Position numbers and translations under genes: made by a program
From: Sorex araneus
Lineage: Eukaryota > Chordata > Mammalia > Eulipotyphla > Soricidae
Reading direction: 5' to 3'
Length of the DNA: 64,000 nucleotides
Assembly: GCF_027595985.1 (NCBI RefSeq)
Contig: NC_073307.1
Coordinates: forward strand, 46,842,094 to 46,906,093
The notes under the pieces: model-generated
The model's database searches: none
Seen by the model: only the letters and a program-made list of their open reading frames with translations
What the model was told of the DNA's origin: nothing
Shown here: in pieces, positions 55,153-64,000 of the stretch
Layout: every line of letters starts with the position of its first letter
Numbering within the stretch: position 1 is the stretch's first letter

Positions 55153-55582
55153 AAGGGCGGTGGGGATGGGGTGGCGGGGTTCGGGACAGGCACTTGTTGC
55201 TTTGGGAGGAATTCTGAGGCTGCCGCTCTTGGTTGGAATAGCAGAGAGTGAAACCGGCTTCTGTGATAGAGGGTGTTTTGTGCTGGTTGCTGTGAAGCTC
55301 AGGCTCCACACCATTCCCACAGAACGTGGGCTGCTTACGCTCTCAGGGCCAAGCGTCTGCCAGCAGCCCTGGGTGAGAGGGTCTCCCCACCCACCCCACT
55401 GGACGCAAGTCTGGGCTCCTGGGTCTGCTGGGACCAGCTCAACTGCCCCCTGGCACTGCCGCTGACTGGTCCAGGGGCCCCGCAGTCCCCGGGCCAGGAA
55501 CGAGGCCAGACGCCAGAAAAACAGTCAGTGCCCCTCTAGCCATCTAGCCCTTTTTTGGTTTGCTTTCGTTTTTATTTTTGTC
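55153..55582. other. PCYOX1L-IL17B intergenic, unique part
   Basis: No feature recognised. Confidence 0.4.
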
Positions 55583-55747
55583 TTTTTATTTTTATTTTGT
55601 CATCTGGTTGATGCTCAGGGGTTAGTCGTGGTTCTGCACTCAGGAATTACCCTGGCGGTGTGTGGGGGACCCTGTGGGCTTCTGGGGATCAAATCCGGGT
55701 GGGCTGTGTGTAAGGCAAACACTTTACCCTCCGCACTATAGCTGACC
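55583..55747 (-). repeat. Diverged SINE type A, antisense
   Basis: gatgctcaggggttagtcgt through ccgcactatagctgaccc. Confidence 0.8.
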
Positions 55748-55774
55748 CTGTCCAGATGTTTCATCTGCCTTCTT

Positions 55775-55938
55775 TATTTTTTTTGGGGGGGTCACACCCA
55801 ATGATAAACAGGGGTTACTCCTGGCTCATGCACTCAGGAATCACTCATGGCGGTGCTCGGGGGACCATATGGGATGCCGGGAATCAAACCCGGGTCAGCC
55901 GCGTGCAAGGCAAACCTGCTGTGCTATCACTCCAGCCC
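55775..55938 (-). repeat. SINE type A, antisense
   Basis: gggtcacacccaatgataaa through ctatcactccagcccc; atctgccttc flanks both sides. Confidence 0.92.
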
Positions 55939-56679
55939 CTCATCTGCCTTCGTAAAGGGAATAAACAGAAGGCACCTCCACCCCTCTGTACCCGACGCTA
56001 CTACCGCCTCCTGAATTGTGCCAGCACCCCTGGGGAAGTCACCCACATGGAAAACACTGATCCCAAATCATCAGGGCCAGCCTGGAGCAGAGGAGGGTTG
56101 GAGGAGACAGGATAAAGACACAGGGTCACCCCCTCAGGGACGGAGCCCTCCCTCCCAACCCCAGTGAAACCCGTGCATGATGGCATTTCCCTGTGGTCTG
56201 TGGAGATGGTCTGGGTAGCCACAGTCCTGATGTAAAGTGACATCAGGTCAGAGGGACAATGCCTGGGTCCCAGGGCAGGAAAGATGGCTCAGAGCAGCCC
56301 GGCCTGGCTGCAGTGCTGAGGCAACCTGATGACACCCTCTCTGGTCCCTGGACCCACCGTCTGCTCCCCGAGTCATGCCCCCGGAGGAGGCGGCAGAGAG
56401 CCTGGGGGTCGCAGGGAGCCTCTGCGTGGGGCCTTCCTGTCCAGAGGCTCTCGGCCCTCTGAGAGAAGAGCACCCATTTGCAAAGACAGGGTGTGTGCTG
56501 CGATCTCCAAACCCAGGGCCCCTGTGCCTCCAGCGCCCTCCGGGTGCACTGTTGCCGATGTTTAGAACCCTCGCATCTCCACTGAGGCACCGGCAGCGAT
56601 TTAACCCTGGCTGCGTACATTTTTAAAATTTGTTTTAAAATAAGGTTCTTCATGATATGTTGCAGTAAATGTGGGTTGT
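55939..56679. other. PCYOX1L-IL17B intergenic, unique part
   Basis: No feature recognised. Confidence 0.4.
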
Positions 56680-56848
56680 TTTTGTTTTTCTTTTTGGGTC
56701 ACACCCAGCGATGCACAGGAGTTACTCCTGGATCTGCACCCAGGAATTACTCCTGGTGGTGCTTGGGGGACCATATGGGATGTTGGGATTTGAACCTGGG
56801 TTGGCTGCTTGCAAGGCAAATGCCCTACCCGCTGTGCTATCACTCCCA
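56680..56848 (-). repeat. SINE type A, antisense, with target duplication
   Basis: gggtcacacccagcgatgca through gctatcactccc; ttgcagtaaatg flanks it on both sides (~56660 and ~56850). Confidence 0.93.
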
Positions 56849-56879
56849 TTGCAGTAAATGTTTGATGAGTGAACCACTT

Positions 56880-57043
56880 TCGATTTTGGGTGATACCTAA
56901 TGGTGCAGTGCTTAGGGGCTACTCTCGGCTTCGTGCTCAGGGGTGTTCCTGGCGGGATTTGGGGAACAAGCAGTGCTGGGGGGTAGAATCCAGGGCTTCT
57001 GCATTCACAGCCTGGACTCCAGCCCATTGCGCTCTCTCCCCAG
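56880..57043 (-). repeat. Diverged SINE type A, antisense
   Basis: ttgggtgatacctaatggtg through gcgctctctccccagccc. Confidence 0.75.
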
Positions 57044-57074
57044 CCCTCAATGCCGTGGGGCTGGGGGAGCACTG

Positions 57075-57200
57075 GGCAGTGTTGGTTAGGCCCACACCCA
57101 GCTTTGCTCAGAGGCTACTCCTGCCTCTGTGCTCAGGGGACCATATATGGTTACCAGGGATTGAACTAGAGTCAGCTGCATGTGAGGCAAGTGCCTTAAC
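57075..57200 (-). repeat. Diverged SINE type A, antisense
   Basis: taggcccacacccagctttg through gaggcaagtgccttaac. Confidence 0.75.
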
Positions 57201-57235
57201 TTGTTAGAAAACAAGTTGTAAAACTTGTTATAAAA

Positions 57236-57498
57236 CACACTATAAAACAGCTCAACGTTGTTGATAAGGGTCACCGCCTCCCAGGAGGGCATTTTACCCC
57301 AGGATTGCACTTGAGTTTGATCACCCCACACTAAAATTCTGCTCTGAGCTCACCAGGGTCCCTGGAGGGGCAGCTCCTCGTTAGGGGCTGGCCACGCTGT
57401 TTGGGGGCCACGCCTGGCAATGCTCAGGGGTTACGTCTGGCTCTGCACTTCGGGATCACTCCTTGTGGGGCTGGGGGCCCTAGGGGGTGTTGGGGATC
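57236..57498. repeat. Inverted duplication, right arm
   Basis: Reverse complement of 54840-55102. Just outside it lies a small palindrome aacttgtt-agaa-aacaagtt (57198-57217). Confidence 0.9.
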
Positions 57499-57539
57499 GC
57501 CCACTGTTCGTACTATCTCTCTGGCCCTGAAAACCTACT

Positions 57540-59160
57540 TTATGTCCTTGCATACCTGAGATCATGGAGACATTTCTCGGGGGTCCTGAGGCAGGGGAAA
57601 TAAGCCATGGCTTAGAGTAGCTGCCTTGCAAGCATAAGGCTCAGGTTTAGTGGATTCCCGGTGACCCCACATATCCCGCATGACCCCCGCCACGCTGCCA
57701 TCTGTGATTGCCCGCCCCTGCCATCACCGCTGAGGGCATTCAGAAAGCGTCATGACACAAACGAGTGCGTGTGGCCAAGGAATGGCACAACTAGAGCAGT
57801 GGGAGCCCAGTGAGGGACCAGGTGAGTGTGTGTGACATCCGAGTCTTCACAACAGGAAGGAAGCTGGGGGGGGGGCGGGCAGTGTCCATGTAGGTGACCA
57901 AGCAGAGTTCCAGGGATCTGGAAAGCAGGGCCAAAGAGAGAAGTGGGTGGTTGGAGAAAGAAAGGGTCTCCCGGGAGACACCTTGGAGGGAATGTTAGTG
58001 GGATCTGGCAGCCGGCCAGCCAATGGTGGGCTGCCCCAGAGACCGCTGCAGGCTTCCGCCCCAGGCCCCTCAGGCCCACTCACTCCCACTCACTCTCGAG
58101 CCAGTGGGAGACAAGACAGACATATAGAGTCGGGCACTGGCCAGACTGGGGCATGCTGCCGGCCAGCTCTGGCGAGTGCCCCGTCACCACTACACACACA
58201 CACACACACACACACACACCACACACACACACTGCTGCCTTCCCCGCCAGCACCCCCCGCCCCGCCCCGGCCCCTGCCAGGCTACAAGCTGCCCAGTGGT
58301 GGAGCTGGACAAGACCCTGGTGACCCCAGACCCAGCTGCCAGTTTCACAGGTGGCAAGGCCAAAACCCAGGAGAAAGGGAGCCCCCTTTCCTCAGCAGCC
58401 CCTCACTGGCCCAGCTCGTCTGCATGACCGAGAGAAGCAGGACAGCCCGTCTCTCCCGGCTCACCTCTCCCCCACACTCTCCTCCCCCCACCCCCTTTCA
58501 CTGGCTGATTTGTGTGTGTCTGACAATCTGGACAGAAGACGGGAGTGGGGGTGGGAGTGGGAGTGGGGGGGTGGGAGCTCGGAGAAGAAAAGAGCAACTC
58601 TGGGGCAGGAGGGGATGCGTCGGTGCCGGCTGGCACTCAGCGCCTCTTGCCCACGTGTCTGGAACAAGGCGGAAGCCTCCCGGGGTCATTTTAAGCAGTA
58701 TCCACTCTAGAATGATACCAAAAAAGGTATGAGATGCTCACGGGCCCAGACAGACGCTGCCCTGACGGCTGCCCCTGCGTGAATCCACCCCGTAAAGCAT
58801 GCAGAGCTGGAGCAGCGACAGGCGCTGAAGCCAGAGCAGCCACGCCGAGTGCTTCCCTGCAGACTATTCTTACCCTCCCCAAGTGCCTGAGCCCCTCAGC
58901 TGTCTTCCTCGGGTGAGGGAAAGTATTTTTAGGTTCTAGGACAGCTGATTTAGGATTTGCTTGCAGGGGTGAAAAGGGCCAGGGGAAGATTGGATTGCAA
59001 GGAGGTCGGGGGAGGGGGGGCGGTAGCAGCATTCAGGGTGCAGGAGCCAGCGGGGGCTTTAGAACCATCCGTGATGCCTTTTTGAGCTTCTAGGCTATTT
59101 CTTGTGGGGATTCTGGTGCTGGACAGCTGAGCGACATCTCTGTGTCCCCCGCCCCCATAC
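57540..59160. other. PCYOX1L-IL17B intergenic, unique part with (CA)n
   Basis: Includes (CA)n at 58194-58230 and a G-rich run of gggagtggg units at 58546-58577. No gene accepted. Confidence 0.45.
58194..58230. repeat. (CA)n microsatellite
   Basis: About 18 CA units with one interruption. Confidence 0.93.
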
Positions 59161-59161
59161 C

Positions 59162-59346
59162 ACCTTTTTTTTGTTGTGTTTTATTTTGTTCGGGCCATAC
59201 CCAGCGGTGCTCAGGGCTTACTCCTGGCTCTGTGCTCAGGGATTATATCGGGGGTGCTCAGGGGACCACATGTCATTCTGGGAATCAAACTTGGGTCGGC
59301 TTCAGGCCAGGCCAGCCCGTTATCCACCCTATGATCTCTCCAGCCC
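59162..59346 (-). repeat. SINE type A, antisense, diverged
   Basis: gggccatacccagcggtgct through atgatctctccagccc. Confidence 0.82.
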
Positions 59347-60087
59347 TGTACCCAGCCTTTTCGGAACAGCAAAATGACGTGATGGAAGGCAGAGGTTCTC
59401 AAAGTGGGGTCCCCGGCCCAGCAGCCTGGGCGTCACCGGGGGTCTCTGCTCCAGCAAGGTGGAAAATGCCTCACCTCAGGCCCACCCGGAACCAAGGGAA
59501 TCAGACTCAGGCGTGACCCCTGCCTGGGTTCTCCTGCCCTCTCTGGGCCAGACTGGCCCAGTATAGCACGAACCATGTGTTGATGGAGGATTCCTCTCCC
59601 CATACTGTTTGGGGGTACTGCCACAGGAAAGACGTTCTCACCCCAGAGTGTTTCTCCAAGACCCCCCCCCAAAAAAAAGAAACCCAGTCCTGGGGCTCTC
59701 TGTCCACTAGAAACCATGCACTTTAACAGCCCTGTGCCTCTTGTCAGCCTTTAGATCTGACCTGCAAACTATCTCAGAACTGGGCTGCTAGAAGTGAGTT
59801 CGGGTCCTGCTCCGCAATATACTCCAGGGCACCAGGAGTAGGGGGCTGGGGAATAGCGGGGTGCAGAGACAGGGCGTGCAGTCAGGGTGGGGGGTGTGCA
59901 GATACCAGGGGGGGCGGCCAGCCTTGGCAGCAATGGTTGATGTCAGTGGGGAAACTGAGCTCTTCTCCAGTCCGTCCAAGTTTACACCAAGCTCCATCCC
60001 GAGGCTGAAACAGGGCTTACCAGCACAAACAAAAGAAAGCTCGGGACTCGGTCCTCCCCGGCAGGAACGAAAGCAGCATAGCTCAGG
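59347..60087. other. Downstream of IL17B, unique sequence
   Basis: No feature recognised. Confidence 0.4.
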
Positions 60088-60093
60088 TTTTAA
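60088..60093 (-). promoter_or_regulatory. IL17B: Candidate IL17B poly(A) signal (ATTAAA)
   Basis: ATTAAA on the minus strand, about 154 nt after the IL17B stop codon. Confidence 0.5.
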
Positions 60094-60246
60094 TGGCCCG
60101 TCTGGGCGTTGGACAGCCCTCCGCGGCACGGAGCTCAAACCGACCTCCAGGAGCACGCGCTGTCCTGGCCGCCGCGGGGAGCGAAGCTGAAGGTCTTTCC
60201 TCGTACCGCGCCCGGCCCGGTGCTGGCCTGGGCCCGGGGCGGGGCC

Positions 60247-60478
60247 TCAGAAGATGCAGGTGCAGCCCACGGCGATGGTCTCCATGACGGCGCGCTGGCG
60301 GCAGGGCCCCGCGCGGGGCGGCAGCGGGCAGAGGCGCCGGCGCACGGGCACCTGGCTGAACACGGGCACGCTCACCATGCTGCGGTCCTCCTGCATGGTG
60401 AAGGGGTTCACGCAGCCCAGACACAGGCACCGCGCCTCTGGCAGGTCGGCGGGGATCCTGCTGGGGTCGTGGTTGATG
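60247..60478 (-). CDS. IL17B: IL17B last exon (cytokine core and stop)
   Basis: The minus-strand acceptor ggttgcag precedes 60478 and the stop TGA is at 60249-60247. Encodes INHDPSRIPADLPEARCLCL through ETIAVGCTCIF, almost identical to human. Confidence 0.96.
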
Positions 60479-61633
60479 CTGCAACCGGGGCGGGAGAGAG
60501 CACAGGGCAGAAGTGGATGGAGAGAGGGGGCAAGCGGAGGGCCGGAGCAAGAGCACAGCAGGGAGGGCATTTGCCTTGCACGCGGTGGACCCGGGTTCCA
60601 TCCCGGCATCCCAGCATCCCATATGGTCCCTTAATTCTTGAGAGGAGTAATTCCTGAGTGCTGAGCCAGGAGTAACCCCTGAGCATCACCGGGTGTGACC
60701 CAAAAAAAGCCAAAAAAAAAAGGGGGGGGGAGCTGGAGTGATAGCACAGTGGATAGGGCGTTTGCCTTGCATGTGGCCGACCCGGGTTCGATTCCCAGCA
60801 TCCCATATGGTTCCCCGAGCACCGCCAGGAGTAATTCCTGAGTGCATGAGCCAGGAAAAACCCCTGTGCATCACTGGGTATGACCCAAAAAGCAAAAAAA
60901 AAAAACCAAAAACCAAAGAGGCATTTCTGCAAGAAGCCGCTGGGTGCCAAAAGTAGTTAGTTGGTCTCAGGATCATGGGCATTCAGGAATGGAGGAACCG
61001 TTCATGTGTGGCCATTGGGGTCACATCTGGCCAGAGAGTGGCGCCGGTAATGCCCCCTATCCCGAGATCTCCCGCACGTTCCATCACTGCAAGCTCGTAC
61101 CTCTCTTTAGTGGGCCTTATAAGATGGCGGTCGGCACGCCTCCAGTGAAAGGAAAGGCTGAGAGAGATGGGGGGCATTACCGGCCCCACTCTCCACCCAG
61201 ATGTGACCCCGAGCGGCCGCACACAAACGGCTCCTCCGTTCCTGAATGCCCATGATCGTGGAGGCCAACTAACTACTTTCAGGTGGACCCGGGTTTCATC
61301 CCCGGCATCCCATATGGTCCCTCAATTCCTGGGAGGAGTAGTTCCTGAGTGCAGAGCCAGGAGTAACCCCTGAGCATCCCTGGGTGTGACCCCAAAGAAA
61401 GCAAAAAAAAAAAAAAAGAGAAAGGGCAAGTGGAGGGTACCCACACCCCCAGGCCCTGCCTCTGCCGTGGTGTGGGAGGGGCGGGCCGCAGCCTGCAGTG
61501 CTCGGTGCCCTGTGCATGTTGGCAGATGCTTTGGGGTCCCTGCCTCTCTGACACAGGTTTCGCCCCCACACTGAGACTGTGGCGCGGGGGCTGATGGGAA
61601 CATTCCTGCTAAGAAAACTGCAGGGCTAGAAAA

Positions 61634-61686
<53 letters not shown>

Positions 61687-62943
61687 CCCCACGGCGCTAT
61701 AGGTTCAGTCACCCGGTTTGCTTCTCTTATCCACCAAGACGCCCGCCCTGAGGTCAGCTGGTCTGTGAGGTCTCAGGGAAGGCCGAGAACCCCTCGAGCC
61801 CCTCCATTCTGGAGACCATCACCCTGGAGATCATCGCATTGTGCATCAGAGGCTCAGAACTGCCCGGGCCACGGAGCTCAGCTCTGCCCATCCATCACAT
61901 AGGTTCACACCCCACCCCGGGGTGAGGCTGGCAGCTCAGACGGGCCCTGAGGAGTGTGGGGACGGTACCCACGTGGGGCCCAGGCCTGCTCTGAGCCTCA
62001 GTCTCCTTATCTGCTCAGTGGGGATCGTGGCCACATCATTCTCAGCGGGAGAGGGGGGACGTGAAACACAGTATCTCTCCCAATGCCCGAGCCCCCTGAC
62101 CAGAGCCTGCAGTTTTATAAGACGCCCCTGGAGAATCAAAGGATATAATGGGACTTAAGGCCAGACCTTTTTTTTGGTGGGGGCTCTTTTGGGGGCTGGA
62201 GCGATAGCACAGTGGTAGGGCATTTGCCTTGCACGCAGCTGACCCGGGTTTGATTCCTCCACCCCTCTCAGAGAGCCCGGCAAGCTACCGAGAGTATCTC
62301 ACCCACATGGCAGAGCCTGGCAAGCTACTCGTGGTGTATTCGATATGCCAAAAACAGTAACAACAAGTCTCACAATGGAGACTTTACTGGTGCCCGCTCG
62401 AGCAAATCGATGAACTACGGGATGACAATGACAGTGACGGTGGCTCTTTTGAGTCACACCCAGTGATGCTCAGAGGTCACTCCTGGCTCTGCACTCAGGA
62501 ATGACTCCTAGAGGTGCTTGGGGGACCTTATGGGATGACGGGGATCAAACCTGGGTTGGCCACATGCAAGACAGATGCCCTCCCCACTGTGCTATCGCTC
62601 CGGCCTCTGAAATCCAAGGTCTGAGCTGTGAGGATGACCAGGCCAGCGGGCGGGCCTACCTGTAGCCCCAGGGTGAGAGGCTCCTCCGGTTGGACAGCCA
62701 CAGCTGCAGGTCCACCTCACACTTCCTCCGGGCCGGCTCGGAGCTGTTCCTCAGCTGGGCCACCATCTGCCCAAGGTTCCTCTCGTACTCATCCATGCGG
62801 GCATAGGGCTTGGCGCGGGACACCAGGTCCAGAGGCACCTGCGGGCGCCCGGGGGCCAGGGGGCCAGGCCGGCCCTTCTTCTTGCCCCTGGGGCTCCTGG
62901 GCTGGCTGAGCCCCAGGAAGATGGACATGGTGAGCAGGAGCAG
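60247..62943 (-). CDS. IL17B: IL17B, interleukin-17B (last two coding exons; start not settled)
   Basis: A secreted cytokine of the IL-17 family that signals through IL-17RB. The clear exons on the minus strand are 62943-62660 and 60478-60247, joined in frame through the Ser codon AG|C. They encode LLLLT, then MSIFLGLSQPRSP (end of the signal peptide), a basic segment (RGKKKGRPGP) and QVPLDLVSRAKPYARMDEYE. An N-glycosylation motif LRNSSE follows, and then the cystine-knot-like IL-17 core: KCEVDLQLWLSNRRSLSPWG, CLCLGCVNPFTMQED, and CRQRAVMETIAVGCTCIF then stop. All core cysteines known from human are kept. The short first coding exon (MDWPHNL in human) was not found as such; see the candidate at 63148-63150. 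A 2.2 kb intron separates the two exons. Confidence 0.92.
60540..60722 (+). repeat. SINE type A, sense (subfamily with 'ttaattcttgagagg')
   Basis: Head ggccggagcaagagcacagc. The body has the unusual segment cccttaattcttgagaggag. The copy at 61283 carries the same variant. Confidence 0.9.
60733..60903 (+). repeat. SINE type A, sense
   Basis: Near-consensus copy with A-rich tail. Confidence 0.93.
60950..61279. repeat. ~330-bp near-palindrome (108-bp and 111-bp arms)
   Basis: The left arm 60950-61057 (aaagtagttagttgg ... ccggtaatgcccc) is the imperfect reverse complement of 61169-61279. The 111-bp spacer contains ccttataagatggcggtcgg, with a YY1-like aagatggcgg. It lies in the IL17B intron. 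Confidence 0.9.
61283..61416 (+). repeat. SINE type A, sense, head missing
   Basis: Starts at ggacccgggtttcatccccg, directly after the palindrome. It shares the ccctcaattcctgggaggag variant with the 60540 copy. Confidence 0.88.
61417..62194. other. IL17B intron, mostly unique, with (TC)n
   Basis: (TC)n at 61639-61682; nothing else recognised. Confidence 0.45.
61639..61682. repeat. (TC)n microsatellite
   Basis: About 22 TC units. Confidence 0.95.
62195..62443 (+). repeat. SINE type B, sense, nested in a type A SINE
   Basis: Full-length with (gacagtgac) tail. ggctctttt lies on both sides; the right one is the start of an antisense type A copy, so B inserted into its poly(T) end. Confidence 0.93.
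62444..62606 (-). repeat. SINE type A, antisense (host of the nested B copy)
   Basis: gagtcacacccagtgatgct through ctatcgctccggcc. Its poly(T) end is left of the nested element, at ~62167-62194. Confidence 0.92.
62660..62943 (-). CDS. IL17B: IL17B penultimate coding exon
   Basis: The minus-strand acceptor ctcccacag precedes 62943 and the donor gtaggc follows 62660. There are 94 codons plus AG of a Ser codon. Its internal ATG (62928) could serve as a start, but it would leave a very short signal peptide. Confidence 0.94.
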
Positions 62944-63147
62944 CTGTGGGAGAGGGCACGGGTCAGGGGTCAGCGGGGGAGAGCCAGGCCTCCCGGGGCG
63001 GGGGGGGGCGGGTCACGGCTAGGGCCCAGGCAAGGAGGGAGAGAGGGCAGAGGGGCCTCCGACCTCCAGCATGCCCTGGGCTAGTCAGCACAGTCCTGCC
63101 CCTTGTCCCTATCCCCTCCCCGGCCCCGCCTGGTCAGTTGCACTCAC

Positions 63148-63150
63148 CAT
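63148..63150 (-). CDS. IL17B: Candidate IL17B first coding exon (ATG directly before a donor)
   Basis: On the minus strand gggaagATG is followed by GTGAGTGC, a near-perfect donor. Joining ATG in phase 0 to the next exon gives MLLLLTMSIFLGLSQPRS, a plausible signal peptide. The usual human-type exon may instead lie beyond 64000. Confidence 0.3.
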
Positions 63151-64000
63151 CTTCCCTTCCCACTGCTCATCAGTGGACAGGGCACTGCGTCCACACGGCC
63201 ACCCCCCACCCCCACCCCCGCCCCCTCTCACCCACACCTGCAGTCTGGTGGCCGCCGGGGGGGGGGGGTGCGGGGAGGGGGAGGGGTAACAGGGCTGGAG
63301 AGGAGAGGCGCAGGTGTGGGCAGGGGAGTCCAGGAGGGGATGGGGCAGAGGCTGCACCCGAGGGGCTCAGGGGAGGCAAAGGAGCGAAGTATGGGGCCAG
63401 GTAGGTTGGGGACACGACAGGTTTCTGGTGGACGCCCCCACCTCTATCTGCCCCACCTCTCGTTCACCCCCACCCGCCCACACCCTCCTTACACCTACCT
63501 CTGCCTCCCTGCTGTCCACGGGGGGCCCCAGGCCGGCTGCGAGGGGCCTACATCCCCCCCAGCCCATCTCCTACCTGCCCCACATCCCTCACCGCCTGGA
63601 TTTTCCAGGCGCCCCAGCAAGTCTGCACCCCTGAGATGCTCTGAGATGAGTTCCAGCCCAGCCCTCCCGACACGGGCGTTTCCCAGGACATAAAACCACC
63701 CCAGAGCAAGGCGCTAAATTCTTCCCACAGCCCCTGGCATCTCACAGAAGATCTTCACAAGGGGCCTTCTCCTCCGAGCTGCCTGCCTGGGCTCCCCTCG
63801 GCAAACCCGGGGGAGAAGCCTGCTCTCCAGAGAGGAGCCCAAGGGGCTGGCCCCAGGCCACACAGCCGGGCCCTGGGGAGTCTTTGGAAAAACCCCGAGC
63901 CCAAGTGTGCCAGGGTCTCCCCAGATGCCTCCGGCCGGAAAGGGCTCCAGAGCGCAGGGCTGAGCCGGGCCCGCTGGCAGCCGCCCAGGGACGGCCGTCT
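63151..64000. other. IL17B 5' region, GC-rich
   Basis: No human-like first exon, SINE or CpG island of note seen. Contains a CCC/GGG-rich stretch at 63200-63290. Confidence 0.35.

Noticed and set aside
60408-60950. 180-codon minus-strand frame with FWFFFFAFWV
   Set aside because: It runs through two antisense SINEs and poly(T) before entering IL17B exon 3 out of context. Similar SINE-made frames occur at many other sites here.

Overview
The window is mammalian nuclear DNA. Genes have GT-AG introns, CpG-island promoters and poly(A) signals, and the sequence is packed with short tRNA-headed SINEs. Two SINE types dominate: one with a body resembling 'cagcatcccatatggtcccc' and one ending in a (cagtga)/(cagtgata) tail. 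I recognise the first as the SOR family of shrews, so the organism is most likely a soricid close to Sorex. That species call is an inference from repeats, not from a database search.

Four genes are present, in the order and orientation known from human 5q32: AFAP1L1 (+), GRPEL2 (+), PCYOX1L (+) and IL17B (-). AFAP1L1 is cut by the left edge, and only its last eight coding exons (1347-23256) are here: the second PH domain, linker, coiled coil and C-terminus. GRPEL2 is complete (four exons, 27256-33779, 225 codons plus stop, the human length), with a CpG island carrying NRF1-like and ETS-like sites and a 3 kb 3' UTR. PCYOX1L is complete (six exons, 43845-53918, 493 codons plus stop), behind a promoter with four CCAAT boxes. 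IL17B faces PCYOX1L tail to tail; its last two coding exons are clear (62943-62660 and 60478-60247), while the first coding exon is uncertain or outside the window. The four genes do not form a pathway: they are an actin-adaptor gene, a mitochondrial Hsp70 nucleotide exchange factor, a secreted prenylcysteine-oxidase-like flavoprotein and a cytokine.

Layout: 1-24103 AFAP1L1 3' half, with three ~1.1 kb LTR-like repeats (12.67-13.81, 15.40-16.75 and 20.45-21.71 kb) and a 480-bp pyrimidine tract plus (CA)n; 24104-26940 intergenic; 26940-36827 GRPEL2; 36828-43560 intergenic, with a composite repeat block (38.4-40.4 kb), a long composite retroposon (41.48-42.02 kb) and an RPL26 pseudogene; 43560-54185 PCYOX1L; 54186-60087 intergenic, with a ~96% identical inverted duplication; 60088 to the edge IL17B, with a ~330 bp near-palindrome in its intron.

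Most notable points: (i) GRPEL2 codon 87, the cysteine linked to redox-controlled dimerisation in human, reads Gly here; (ii) an insertion at 4960-5542, bounded by a 13-bp target duplication, joins a long SINE-bearing retroposon to the first ~34 nt of U2 snRNA in opposite orientation; (iii) three strong palindromic or inverted-repeat structures; (iv) two SINE types share one head but have different bodies and tails. I found no evidence for a wholly new gene system.
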